A DNA stretch of 64,000 bases, from assembly GCF_001639065.2 (NCBI RefSeq), contig NZ_LQXO02000053.1:124001-188000 (forward strand). The letters run 5' to 3'. Within the stretch, counting starts at the first letter, position 1, and each line of letters starts with the position of its first letter. A program made the position numbers and the translations under genes. The DNA comes from Vibrio barjaei (lineage in GTDB: Bacteria; Pseudomonadota; Gammaproteobacteria; Enterobacterales; Vibrionaceae). The notes under the pieces were generated by a model, which ran no database searches, was not told the origin of the DNA, and was given only the letters and a program-made list of their open reading frames with translations. Positions 17,597 through 26,533 of the stretch are shown one piece after another.

Positions 17597-18255
17597 TAGC
17601 CTTTCATTTTGTAGCCAACACCACGAAGTGTTTCGATCTCTAGTCCAGGAAGCTTCTGTCTAAGTTGTAACACGTGGGTATCAACGGTTCGTGTTGTTGG
17701 GAAATGATTATAACCCCAAACATGATCAAGCAGCTCATCACGAGTAAATACACGTCCCAAATTACTTGCTAGGAATAGCAGTAGATCAAATTCAGTGCGT
17801 GTTAATGTAATCAGTTCACCTTTATAGTTCACTTCACGAGTCGCTTTATCGATCACTAGACTCTCAGTTACAACCTTAGTTGCGTCCTCCGAGTCTGCTT
17901 CTGGCGCACGGAGTTGTGCACGAATACGAGCGAAAAGCTCCGCTTCTGCGAAAGGTTTGGTTAAATAGTCATTTGCACCTGCATCTAAGCCAGTAACTTT
18001 GTCTTTAACCGTTACTAACGCAGTGAGCAATATCACTGGAACATCTTTGATTTTCTTCCAACCAGCAAGGTGCTCAACTGAGTCACCGTCTGGAAGTTGT
18101 CGGTCGAGAATTACCAAGTCTGCTTCTTCCCAGTGTTGCTCAACCTGAGAGATGAATTCAGCGTGAAGGCAGTTATAACCAGCCAACTCTAAACTCACCA
18201 AAAGGCCGTCAGCTAGATTCTTGTCGTCTTCAACAAGTAGCAGTGTCTGTTTCAC
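17596..18255 (-). CDS. vxrB: VxrB (WigR) OmpR-family response regulator
   Basis: A 219-residue regulator. The receiver domain (residues 1-120) has the acidic pair Asp10-Asp11, phospho-acceptor Asp51 in VILDRQLPDG, conserved Thr in LLTAL and Lys in LTKPF. The C-terminal winged helix (about 130-217) contains LTRTEFDLLLFLASNLGRVF and RTVDTHVLQLRQKL. In V. cholerae VxrB controls type VI secretion, biofilm and cell-wall homeostasis genes. Its start lies inside the end of vxrA (26-nt overlap), indicating tight co-translation. Confidence 0.93.
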   Translation of the reverse strand: MKQTLLLVEDDKNLADGLLVSLELAGYNCLHAEFISQVEQHWEEADLVILDRQLPDGDSVEHLAGWKKIKDVPVILLTALVTVKDKVTGLDAGANDYLTKPFAEAELFARIRAQLRAPEADSEDATKVVTESLVIDKATREVNYKGELITLTRTEFDLLLFLASNLGRVFTRDELLDHVWGYNHFPTTRTVDTHVLQLRQKLPGLEIETLRGVGYKMKG

Positions 18256-19684
18256 AAGGTATCTCCAAAATAAATGTTGTTGGTGGCCCGACTAGGTACA
18301 TCTTACCGCCCATTCGACCAACCATAGATTCTACTATAGTAAGGCCAAGCCCAAGACCTGCCTTACTTACAAATGGCTTTCTAAGCTCACGCCAGTCCTT
18401 TGAAGTTAATTGTCCGTTGTCGATGACTTCAATTTTGATAGAGTTTGAAGAAGTCACAACATTCAAACTCACTGGTGCAACGCCGTACTTAATCGCGTTA
18501 CGTATTAGGTTATCAATACAAGTTCCTAACCAATATATGTTAATTTTAGCGGCTACGTCTTGGTTAATAGTCAAATTCACGTCAGCTTCAAATTCTTCCT
18601 CTGCTTTGAAACTTAACCAATCTTGTACAGATGGTAGCCATTCTGTCGATAAAGGTTTGTTATCAGATTGCAAATAGTCCTTACTGGCCTCAGCTAACTG
18701 ACGCAGTCTACGTGTATCTTCACATAGTCTTCTAAACTCATCATATACAGTTTCTGGTAAGTGCTCAAATTCACGTCTGAACCCTTCGACTGTCAGAGAT
18801 AAACTAGCGATGGGTGTTCTCAATTCGTGTGTAAGAATTTGTAACACTAGCATCCGGCTTTTCATCTCTTGACGTTTTGTATTCCAGCGATAGATTGCCC
18901 AACCAATTACTAACAGTATGTTAGCGATGATCAAACTGATCATGCTGATACGAAGTACATCAGAATGGTCTTCAACTTCCCAACATAAGTTTCCTCTTTG
19001 CACAAAACACGTATTGGTTTGAGAAGCTAGTTTAAAGTTGAGGCCAGCCTCTTTGGCTTTAGAGGTCCAAATGTTCGAAGGGAACAAATAGTAAATATCG
19101 CCTCTTCTCAACCACAGCTCCTCGTTTTCAACAAACATTGAGGAACCACGGATCAAAGAAATGACAGTTTGCTCATCCATTACTTGCAGCCTACCCAAGA
19201 GAGAACCAGGAGGTGCCAGTTCTCTTTCTTTGATATGCATAAACTTTTGAAGCTCTTGTTTTTTATCTGGGTATTTAGTGATGTACCTAGCGGCGTAAGT
19301 ACCACCACCCGGATGAATCAGTCCACTGCGCGCAAACCATTTCGTCGATAGCTTACGGCCACCACACATTGCCCTTGTAAAAACTAAAGGCTCTGTGATT
19401 AAAGGGCTTAGTGGTAACGTACCACTGCACTTTTCAGCTAACCGATAGAGTTGTTGTACTTCTTTCAGAGGGTATTTACTTGTTTGAGGAAGCATAGATA
19501 TAGGTGTAAGAAGCTGTGTCGGGTAGTCAGCCTGAATAACCCTCACATCGTATGAAGCGCTCGCTTGCTCAAAATCAAAAAAACTGACGAAATTATCTAT
19601 ACGTTCAGGTAGCGACTCGGCAAAAGCTAGAGGAGCAAGAACAATAGATACAATGGTAAGCAAAGGGCGCGCTAGTTTCTTCAA
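18230..19684 (-). CDS. vxrA: VxrA (WigK) sensor histidine kinase
   Basis: Inner-membrane kinase of 484 residues that senses envelope or cell-wall damage and phosphorylates VxrB. A signal sequence is followed by a periplasmic sensor region of the DUF3404 type (about 24-240, with several Cys), then one transmembrane helix (about 246-267). The HisKA domain carries LTHELRTP with His286. The ATPase domain has the N box (DNLIRNAIKYG), VIDNG and GLGLGLTIVESM. First gene of vxrABCDE; promoter expected in 19685-19835. Identification rests on the sequence plus the exact five-gene order. Confidence 0.92.
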   Translation of the reverse strand: MKKLARPLLTIVSIVLAPLAFAESLPERIDNFVSFFDFEQASASYDVRVIQADYPTQLLTPISMLPQTSKYPLKEVQQLYRLAEKCSGTLPLSPLITEPLVFTRAMCGGRKLSTKWFARSGLIHPGGGTYAARYITKYPDKKQELQKFMHIKERELAPPGSLLGRLQVMDEQTVISLIRGSSMFVENEELWLRRGDIYYLFPSNIWTSKAKEAGLNFKLASQTNTCFVQRGNLCWEVEDHSDVLRISMISLIIANILLVIGWAIYRWNTKRQEMKSRMLVLQILTHELRTPIASLSLTVEGFRREFEHLPETVYDEFRRLCEDTRRLRQLAEASKDYLQSDNKPLSTEWLPSVQDWLSFKAEEEFEADVNLTINQDVAAKINIYWLGTCIDNLIRNAIKYGVAPVSLNVVTSSNSIKIEVIDNGQLTSKDWRELRKPFVSKAGLGLGLTIVESMVGRMGGKMYLVGPPTTFILEIPCETDTATC

Positions 19685-19835
19685 ACGAATAATCTTGTCT
19701 GGTCAATAATATAAAAACACTAATTTACATATTATCGGCAAGATTCGCGCCAAGTGCACGCAATTATTTTGTCAATTATTGGAAAACAAGATTTGTGGTA
19801 CTATTTTGCATTCTGACTTCAATGTATAGCCAGTG

Positions 19836-20153
19836 TTATGAAGTCAAAATTTTTCCAACTCGACCTTTTAGATTAGTTAACCGTAGTTCAGCTATGCGCT
19901 TCTGGCGTACGATGCTATGTGCTGTGCCATGGTCTGGATCGACACAAGTTTGATACTTTGGCTGCGAGTAAAGGGGCGTTGAGCAACTAAAATACTGTGC
20001 ACAGGCATCGTGTCGTTTGTCGAGAATTGAGGTGATGTCAGCTAGGTTACTTTTATGAACTAGATAATAAGATTTGGAGTCCTTTGCATAGTTTACTATT
20101 CCAACTGTTATAATTGCGGCAAAAGCTATAAAGCAAGCAAAAGATTTTAGCAT
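19836..20153 (-). CDS. Small secreted or membrane-anchored protein, unknown
   Basis: A 105-residue ORF with an N-terminal hydrophobic segment (residues about 4-21: ACFIAFAAIITVGIV). A polar part follows with four Cys outside the leader (CAQYFSC, TCVD) and a basic C-terminal helix. No family recognised. The upstream leader has a GGGGACCCC palindrome directly against the ATG instead of a normal ribosome site. It lies between vxrA and pntB on the same strand, separated from pntB by a terminator. Codon use is ordinary. A real small secreted protein is likely but not certain. Confidence 0.55.
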   Translation of the reverse strand: MLKSFACFIAFAAIITVGIVNYAKDSKSYYLVHKSNLADITSILDKRHDACAQYFSCSTPLYSQPKYQTCVDPDHGTAHSIVRQKRIAELRLTNLKGRVGKILTS

Positions 20154-20236
20154 CGGGGTCCCCTATTTGAAGTGTATTCGCACTGACTTGTGAGGTTTAA
20201 ATCAGTACTTAGACTACAAATTACCGACGATTCTAT

Positions 20237-20256
20237 TGGTTATAATGGTTATAACC
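20237..20256. repeat. Tandem/palindromic TGGTTATAA element
   Basis: TGGTTATAA occurs twice head to tail (20237-20254) and with the following CC forms the inverted repeat GGTTATAA-TGG-TTATAACC. It lies upstream of the small secreted gene and could be its operator. Confidence 0.5.
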
Positions 20257-20260
20257 ATAC

Positions 20261-20290
20261 ACAAATAAAGCCAGCGTAAGCTGGCTTTAT
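20261..20290 (-). terminator. Intrinsic terminator of pntAB
   Basis: Stem ATAAAGCCAGC / GCTGGCTTTAT with loop TTAC on the minus strand, followed by TTTGTG. It lies 16 nt past the pntB stop. Confidence 0.8.
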
Positions 20291-20305
20291 TATTTTGATT
20301 AGGCT

Positions 20306-21709
20306 TTAAAGTGCTTTGGAAATAGCGTCCACACTCTCCTTGGCATCACCAAAGAGCATCGAGGTATTCTCTTTAAAGAACAGTGGATTTTGTACACCGG
20401 CATAACCCGTGTTCATAGAGCGCTTAAACACAATAACATTCTGTGCGTTCCAAACTTCTAGAACCGGCATGCCAGCTATAGGACTATTTGGGTCTTCAAG
20501 AGCAGCAGGGTTAACCGTGTCGTTTGCACCAATAACTAGAACCGTATCTGTTTCACTAAAGTCATCGTTGATTTCATCCATTTCCAGAACGATATCATAA
20601 GGTACTTTCGCCTCTGCCAATAGAACGTTCATATGACCAGGTAAACGACCCGCGACAGGGTGAATACCAAAACGAACCTCTACGCCTTGAGCACGCAATT
20701 TTTCAGTGATTTCATGTACTGGATATTGGGCCTGAGCCACCGCCATACCGTATCCAGGAGTAATGATAACTGACTTACTATTTTTAAGCATGTCAGCAAC
20801 ATCTTCAGCCGATGTTTCGCGATGTTCACCTTGCTCTTCATCACTTGAAATAACCACTTCTTGACCAAACCCGCCAGCAATGACACTAACGAACGAACGG
20901 TTCATCGCTTTACACATGATGTAAGAAAGGATTGCGCCTGATGAGCCGACCAATGCACCAGTAACGATAAGTAGGTCATTTGCTAACATAAAGCCAGCTG
21001 CTGCCGCTGCCCAACCAGAATAAGAGTTAAGCATTGATACAACTACAGGCATATCTGCACCACCAATGGAGGCAACTAAGTGATAACCGAATGCGAAGGC
21101 AATCAGTGTCATCACGATCAGAGCAAACATGCTGCCGTCTGCTTTCACGAAATAGATCATCAACAAGGTTGAGACAACAATCGCAGCAAGGTTGAGTTTA
21201 TGTTTGTGTGGGATGTTAAGTGGCGATGATGAAATAACCCCGCGTAGTTTACCAAATGCCACAATAGAACCAGTAAAAGTTACCGCACCGATAAACACGC
21301 CTAAGAATACTTCTACCATGTGAATAACATGATGAGCATGAACTTCGGCTTCAGAAAGCATTTCAACGTTGGCGATCGCCGGTGGATCAATGTAGCTATT
21401 GTAACCAACAAGAACGGCGGCTAAACCTACAAAGCTGTGAAGAATTGCCACTAGCTCAGGCATTTCAGTCATTTCTACTTTACGTGCGTAGAAAATACCA
21501 ATCGCCCCACCGATTACCATGGCCACGATAACCCAACCGAAGCCTTGCGCATCGGGACTGAAAATCGTCGCAATTAATGCGATTGTCATACCAGCAATGC
21601 CGTAATAGTTACCAGCACGAGCTGAGGTCTGTTTAGACAACCCCGCTAAACTCATAATGAAAAATAATGCAGCAACAATGTATGCTGCTTGTACTAATCC
21701 TGCAGACAT
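20306..21709 (-). CDS. pntB: NAD(P) transhydrogenase subunit beta
   Basis: Inner-membrane subunit (467 residues) of the proton-translocating transhydrogenase, which uses the proton gradient to make NADPH from NADH. About eight or nine hydrophobic segments cover residues 1-270. The soluble NADP(H)-binding domain III follows with VIITPGYGMAVAQAQ and VRFGIHPVAGRLPGHMNVLLAEA, both diagnostic, and DTVLVIGANDTVNP. The gene starts 8 nt after pntA and forms its operon partner. Length equals the E. coli subunit within a few residues. Confidence 0.96.
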   Translation of the reverse strand: MSAGLVQAAYIVAALFFIMSLAGLSKQTSARAGNYYGIAGMTIALIATIFSPDAQGFGWVIVAMVIGGAIGIFYARKVEMTEMPELVAILHSFVGLAAVLVGYNSYIDPPAIANVEMLSEAEVHAHHVIHMVEVFLGVFIGAVTFTGSIVAFGKLRGVISSSPLNIPHKHKLNLAAIVVSTLLMIYFVKADGSMFALIVMTLIAFAFGYHLVASIGGADMPVVVSMLNSYSGWAAAAAGFMLANDLLIVTGALVGSSGAILSYIMCKAMNRSFVSVIAGGFGQEVVISSDEEQGEHRETSAEDVADMLKNSKSVIITPGYGMAVAQAQYPVHEITEKLRAQGVEVRFGIHPVAGRLPGHMNVLLAEAKVPYDIVLEMDEINDDFSETDTVLVIGANDTVNPAALEDPNSPIAGMPVLEVWNAQNVIVFKRSMNTGYAGVQNPLFFKENTSMLFGDAKESVDAISKAL

Positions 21710-21717
21710 GTTGCCTC

Positions 21718-23256
21718 CTATTTATCTTTACGGAACATTTCAAGCATGCGCTTGGTTACGGTAAAGCCACCAAAAATGTTGATGCTTGCTATCAATACTG
21801 CGATAAAGGATAAAAACGTGACAACGCCACTTCCTTGTCCAATTTGCAAAAGCGCACCTACAACGATAATCCCTGAAATAGCGTTAGTTACCGACATGAG
21901 TGGTGTATGTAGTGCATGTGTGACGTTCCATACCACGTAATAACCTACTACACACGCCAACACGAAGACCGTAAAGTGAGATAAGAACGCAGCTGGCGCA
22001 ACAGAAGCAACCCAACCAAATACACCAACGGCTGCAGCAAGACCAAGCAGTTTTTTCACTGGTGACGTTGGCTCTTCAACTTTTTCCGCAGGTTTAGCCA
22101 CTTCGACTTTTGCCGGAGCTGGTTGTGCAGATACTTGAATTGGCGGTGCTGGCCATGTGACCTCACCTTCTTTAACTACGGTTACACCGCGAAGTACGAC
22201 GTCTTCAAAATCGATGTCAATATTGCCGTCTTTCTCTTTACAAAGTAGTTTTAGAAGATTGACTAGGTTAGTCGCATAGAGCTGAGAAGATTGAGTTGGA
22301 AGGCGGCCTACCATGTCAGTATAACCGATAACTTTAACACCATTCTCTGTTGTTACCACTTGGTCGGCAACGGTGTATTCACAGTTACCACCATTTGCGG
22401 CAGCTAAATCAACGATAACACTACCAGGTTTCATTGCATCAACCATTTCTTTAGTCACCAGCTTTGGCGCTGGTCGACCAGGAATCAATGCCGTAGTAAT
22501 AATGATGTCAACGTCTTTCGCTTGCTCCATATAGAGCTCAGCTGCTTTCTTGTTGAATTCATCTGACATTTCTTTCGCGTAGCCGTCACCTGAGCCCGAG
22601 TTTTCTTGGTAATCGACTTCCAAAAACTCTGCACCCATCGACTCGACTTGCTCTTTTACTTCTGGACGTACGTCAAATGAACGAACAATTGCGCCAAGAC
22701 TGCCTGCAGCACCGATCGCTGCTAAGCCAGCAACCCCAGCACCGGCTACCAGTACTTTAGCAGGTGGAACTTTACCAGCGGCGGTAATTTGACCAGTAAA
22801 GAAGCGTCCAAATTCATGTGCAGCTTCTACGACAGCTCGATAGCCAGCAATATTGGCCATTGAGCTTAGTGCATCTAAAGCTTGTGCACGAGAGATTCGC
22901 GGTACCGAATCCATAGCCATCACGTTAATGTTCTTGCTTGAGAGCTTTTCCATTAATTCTGGATTCTGTGCCGGCCATACAAAGCTAACTAAACTTGCTC
23001 CATCTTTAAGGAAAGCTATTTCCTCATCAGTAGGCGCATTTACTTTTAGTACTATATCCGACTCCCATACTTCCTTTGAAGAAGTGATGGTTGCTCCAGC
23101 CGCTTCATAAGCGGAATCGTCAAAACTCGCAAGCAGACCTGCTTGTGATTCTATTGAGACATCAAACCCCAATTTTAGTAACTGCTCGACCGACTTGGGC
23201 GTCGCAGCGACTCGCGTTTCTCCCGCGAGAATTTCTTTTGGCACACCAATTTGCAT
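21718..23256 (-). CDS. pntA: NAD(P) transhydrogenase subunit alpha
   Basis: Subunit of 512 residues carrying NAD(H)-binding domain I (about 1-380) and four C-terminal membrane helices (about 405-510). The opening MQIGVPKEILAGETRVAATP and the RSFDVRPEVKEQVESMGAEF region are typical of the alanine dehydrogenase/PNT fold, with VLVAGAGVAGLAAIGAAGSLGA as the Rossmann loop. A Pro/Ala/Glu-rich linker (VSAQPAPAKVEVAKPAEK) precedes the membrane part. Ribosome site AAGGA precedes the ATG at 7 nt. Promoter lies in 23257-23400. Confidence 0.96.
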   Translation of the reverse strand: MQIGVPKEILAGETRVAATPKSVEQLLKLGFDVSIESQAGLLASFDDSAYEAAGATITSSKEVWESDIVLKVNAPTDEEIAFLKDGASLVSFVWPAQNPELMEKLSSKNINVMAMDSVPRISRAQALDALSSMANIAGYRAVVEAAHEFGRFFTGQITAAGKVPPAKVLVAGAGVAGLAAIGAAGSLGAIVRSFDVRPEVKEQVESMGAEFLEVDYQENSGSGDGYAKEMSDEFNKKAAELYMEQAKDVDIIITTALIPGRPAPKLVTKEMVDAMKPGSVIVDLAAANGGNCEYTVADQVVTTENGVKVIGYTDMVGRLPTQSSQLYATNLVNLLKLLCKEKDGNIDIDFEDVVLRGVTVVKEGEVTWPAPPIQVSAQPAPAKVEVAKPAEKVEEPTSPVKKLLGLAAAVGVFGWVASVAPAAFLSHFTVFVLACVVGYYVVWNVTHALHTPLMSVTNAISGIIVVGALLQIGQGSGVVTFLSFIAVLIASINIFGGFTVTKRMLEMFRKDK

Positions 23257-23600
23257 AGCTATTCCTTAACTATTGGCAGAAGTATTGTTCTTTTTTAACC
23301 AACCAAGTGCACAACATCAAGCAATTTGTAATAAAAAAACAATATTTCATTACATATAACTGAACGTAATGACTTTTAAACAGGCATCTTTAGTAAAAAA
23401 ACCACACGAAACCCTCAATATAGAGGTCTTACCAGTGCTATAATACGCTTTCGCAGAGGAATTTCGTGTAGGTAGGTCATATTATGACAATAAATGCTGC
23501 AAGCAGATGACCAACATCAATTAAATCAAACAACTAATACTGGTCTTGCCAGAATAAATCTTCATCAATCGACATTAATATATTGGTGGTGGGATTGACT
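23257..23600. promoter_or_regulatory. pntA leader region and an orphan plus-strand promoter
   Basis: This 344-bp gap contains the pntA promoter (minus) and, on the plus strand, an extended -10 TGC-TATAAT at 23436-23444. Nothing on the plus strand starts downstream except a possible 8-codon ORF (23484-23510); the next gene is convergent. The element could drive a small RNA or antisense transcript. I see no terminator for it. Confidence 0.45.
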
Positions 23601-23876
23601 TTAGAAAATACTATCACCCATCTGATCGATGAACATTTGTGCTTTTTTTAACATTAACTCATTCGCATCAGACTCAGACCCAACCACATCAGAGCGAATA
23701 AAACGATGCTCTTTTGTTTCATCACCAAATTGCTTTGTAATCCTGCCAGCAATCCTATACTGACCACCTTCAGCCAATGCTTCTTGGTAGATTAAAAAAC
23801 CTTTGTATTCAACTGGCTCAACGATTTTTGGCTCGGCAGCCTTAGCGCCACCAAATAACTTAGAGAAGAATCCCAC
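23601..23876 (-). CDS. HlyU-family (PF10115-type) small protein
   Basis: A 91-residue soluble protein beginning MGFFSKLFGGAKA with core VEYKGFLIYQEALAEGGQYRIAGRI and C-terminal LKKAQMFIDQMGDSIF. I recognise it as the small family labelled HlyU in Pfam. This is not the ArsR-type HlyU repressor of V. cholerae, so the transcription-factor label should be treated with caution. Function is unknown. An AGGAAAA-type ribosome site precedes the ATG. Single gene. Confidence 0.78.
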   Translation of the reverse strand: MGFFSKLFGGAKAAEPKIVEPVEYKGFLIYQEALAEGGQYRIAGRITKQFGDETKEHRFIRSDVVGSESDANELMLKKAQMFIDQMGDSIF

Positions 23877-24169
23877 TTTTTTTCCTCTTTCTATATGGAT
23901 TGATTCATGTTGTAGGGTTTAGAGCGCTTGGTCAACCATTAGCGTATGGAAAGTGAATCTTGTTTACAGTTTGCGTTATTTCTACCTTCCCCTGTATAGG
24001 CGTTAGGTTTTATAAACTCATTAAACTAATGAAGCGATTTTTCTTGAGTTTGAGAAAAGGGTGTGAGTTTTGAGTCTTGCATTAACAAACTACTTGGCAA
24101 AACATCAAATTACCGTATCCTAAGATGTTGAACTATAATCCACTGTTAAGTCTCTGAGTCATATCGTTA

Positions 24170-25408
24170 ATGTCGACCTCTTTTGCTAGCTCAAATCTGT
24201 TCCGGCTATTTATTCCACTTATCATGATTGCGGGTATTCTCGTAGGCTTAAACCATATCATTGCTGCCACTCAAGCCAACTCAGGCTTTGTTACAAACCT
24301 GCCCTATATTTTGTTTGGTACAGCATTCGCGCTAAGCCACAGCTTCAAGCAATCACGCATTGCTATGGTGGCGCTTTCTATGTTGTTGGCGTACGGTGTA
24401 ATTCAATTAAGATTACAAAGTCCTTTATCGACAGGTACGACTCTTTTGGAACTCTCGCTGTTAAGTTTTCTGCTACCTGTAGCTTGCTGTCTTGCGTTTT
24501 TGTTTCCAGATACCGGTGTGTTGAGCAAGGGAATGTACCTTTTCTCTGCGATTGTCATCAGCTTTTTACTATGGAGTTATTTGATATTGAGCCACTTCGC
24601 TACTGGTGGCTTTAACCATTTTGACAGTGACCTGCTCTTCGCCATCCCTGAAATCTCTCGTTTACCTTTGGTTTTAGTTTTGTATTGCCTCGCTATAACA
24701 GGTGCAACGGGTATTTTCTTATTAAACTACAATCGACCAATAGACGCTGTTGTGTATACCAGTATTTTGCTTGCGAGCAGCACATTCATTTTCTTTCATG
24801 TACCCCATATGTCGAGCACCCTATTTTCTTTAGCAGGTGTTCTAGTCATTATTTATGTCATTTCTGCCAGTCATCAAATGGCATTTAACGATCGACTCAC
24901 TAATATTCCAGGTCGTCGCGCTTTAGAAATGGATATGAAGCACTTGGGCAGAAAGTTTACTGTTGCTATGTTGGATGTTGATCATTTTAAGAAGTTTAAT
25001 GATACCTATGGTCACGACACTGGTGACGACGTATTAAAACTAGTTGCTTCACGAATGTTATCTGTTGGCGGTAACGCACGAGTCTATCGATATGGCGGCG
25101 AAGAGTTTACGATTCTGTTTAAGGGTAAAACAGCCAAGGACAGTAAAGTCTACCTAGATGAACTAAGAGAGAAGATAGCGGATTATGAAATGGTGATTAG
25201 AAATAGCGTCGAACGCCCGAATGACAATAAAAAAGGCGCAAAACAACGTAACGCGAACAGCAAAGGTGCAACAGTAAGCATCACTGTGAGTATTGGTGCG
25301 GCAGATAGCAAAAGCACAAGAAAACCAGAAGAAGTTTTAAAGAAAGCTGATAAAGCGTTGTATAGCGCCAAAGAAAAAGGGCGCAATCAAGTACAGTGCG
25401 CCCGCTGA
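24170..25408 (+). CDS. Membrane diguanylate cyclase (GGDEF)
   Basis: A 412-residue inner-membrane protein with seven or so hydrophobic segments over residues 12-238, probably a sensor, and a cytosolic GGDEF domain (about 245-410). The active-site loop is RYGGEEF, the metal-binding region is VAMLDVDHFKKFNDTYGHDTGD, and the end is ADKALYSAKEKGRNQV. All point to active c-di-GMP synthesis. The inhibitory RxxD site normally found just before the active loop is replaced by VGGN, so feedback inhibition is probably absent. An insertion rich in Lys/Asn/Gly (about 345-362) interrupts the usual domain length. No strong ribosome site is visible. Confidence 0.9.
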   Translation: MSTSFASSNLFRLFIPLIMIAGILVGLNHIIAATQANSGFVTNLPYILFGTAFALSHSFKQSRIAMVALSMLLAYGVIQLRLQSPLSTGTTLLELSLLSFLLPVACCLAFLFPDTGVLSKGMYLFSAIVISFLLWSYLILSHFATGGFNHFDSDLLFAIPEISRLPLVLVLYCLAITGATGIFLLNYNRPIDAVVYTSILLASSTFIFFHVPHMSSTLFSLAGVLVIIYVISASHQMAFNDRLTNIPGRRALEMDMKHLGRKFTVAMLDVDHFKKFNDTYGHDTGDDVLKLVASRMLSVGGNARVYRYGGEEFTILFKGKTAKDSKVYLDELREKIADYEMVIRNSVERPNDNKKGAKQRNANSKGATVSITVSIGAADSKSTRKPEEVLKKADKALYSAKEKGRNQVQCAR

Positions 25409-25424
25409 TGCTGTTTTATGTGAA

Positions 25425-26396
25425 CTAATCTTGGTTGAAAAACAACACAATGCTACCGCCTTTGAGATCACTTCCGTAGTTAATACTTAACCCAATCCCA
25501 ATATTATCAACATACTCAATCTTAAACGGAGGCGTCATCAACCAACCAACCGTTCCTTCATAGTAGTGAGGAGCTCCTAGCATGCCGACAGTATCCCCTC
25601 CAATATCCACTCGCCTTATGCTTGTGTAGACAGTCTGAACTGAGCGCCCCCAATCAGTAACGTCATAAAACAATTTGGCTTCATTGGACCAATACCAACC
25701 TTCTGGTGTTCCAACATCTCCGTCATTTGCTTTTCCCCAGCCTACGCCTGAGAAATAGTTAAATGTAGATTTAAATTTCACTTCTCCCCAAGGCTTGTAT
25801 TTGTGGTAGTTAAAACCGACTTTAGGTTGGAGACTTGCTGCCCATGCTGAGGTATTGACTATTTTACCATCTATGAAAGGTTGAAATAGTTTTGAATATG
25901 GCGATTGAAAATCATAATCACTGTGCAGATATTGAAGGTGCGCACCAATACCGGTCTCAAACGTCCAGTGCTTAGAAAACTGTATTTCTTGTTCGTAGCC
26001 TGTAAACGCACCCAAAACATATTTGGTATGGCTGTCTGGTGCATCTAGGATTTGGTCCTTAATTCTAAGCGCTGAAAACCTAAGCATTAGTCTTTGCTGG
26101 AAACTATCATCATCATTTAGTGAAAAAGTAAGCGGTAGCGCCGAGACCGCAATATTTTTACGTCGATCAAGCGCCTCCTGAGACCCTATTTCGTCGTTAT
26201 CAATATTGAATACTGAGCTCGGGTCAAAATCTTTGAACCCTAATGTTAGAGCATCACTGTCCGTGAGAATGATGGCAGCTGCAAAATCTTCTTCAAACAA
26301 GTCGCGAAATTCAGGGTCAGCTACACTGTGAGACGATAAAGTTGTAAAACACATCAAAGAAATGAAACGAGCCTTGAACACAGCTTTTTTACCCAT
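25425..26396 (-). CDS. Outer-membrane beta-barrel protein
   Basis: A 323-residue exported protein: signal peptide with cleavage near SHSVA-DP, then an acidic N-terminal part (PEFRDLFEEDFAAAIILTD), then amphipathic beta strands to the end IVLFFNQD. The barrel-like second half resembles the family described as solitary autotransporter beta-barrel domains in vibrios; I give this as likely rather than certain. No passenger domain is present. It converges on the diguanylate cyclase gene with a 16-bp gap. Confidence 0.65.
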   Translation of the reverse strand: MGKKAVFKARFISLMCFTTLSSHSVADPEFRDLFEEDFAAAIILTDSDALTLGFKDFDPSSVFNIDNDEIGSQEALDRRKNIAVSALPLTFSLNDDDSFQQRLMLRFSALRIKDQILDAPDSHTKYVLGAFTGYEQEIQFSKHWTFETGIGAHLQYLHSDYDFQSPYSKLFQPFIDGKIVNTSAWAASLQPKVGFNYHKYKPWGEVKFKSTFNYFSGVGWGKANDGDVGTPEGWYWSNEAKLFYDVTDWGRSVQTVYTSIRRVDIGGDTVGMLGAPHYYEGTVGWLMTPPFKIEYVDNIGIGLSINYGSDLKGGSIVLFFNQD

Positions 26397-26480
26397 TGAG
26401 GAAATATCTTAATAATAGCCCCACAATGAATATTTGTGGGTAACAGTTTGTAATCTAGGAAATTATCTACTGGAACTACA

Positions 26481-26510
26481 TAAAAAAGCTCCTCAATAAA
26501 TTGAGGAGCT
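26481..26510 (-). terminator. Intrinsic terminator of the receiver-GGDEF gene
   Basis: Perfect 10-bp stem AGCTCCTCAA / TTGAGGAGCT with loop TTTA and T6 on the minus strand. Confidence 0.92.
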
Positions 26511-26533
26511 CAGAACGTAATTTTACGTCAGAC

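Noticed and set aside
23484..23510. An 8-codon ORF (MTINAASR) after the orphan extended -10
   Set aside because: It has an AGGTAGG-like sequence before it, but no downstream gene to control and no terminator/antiterminator pair.
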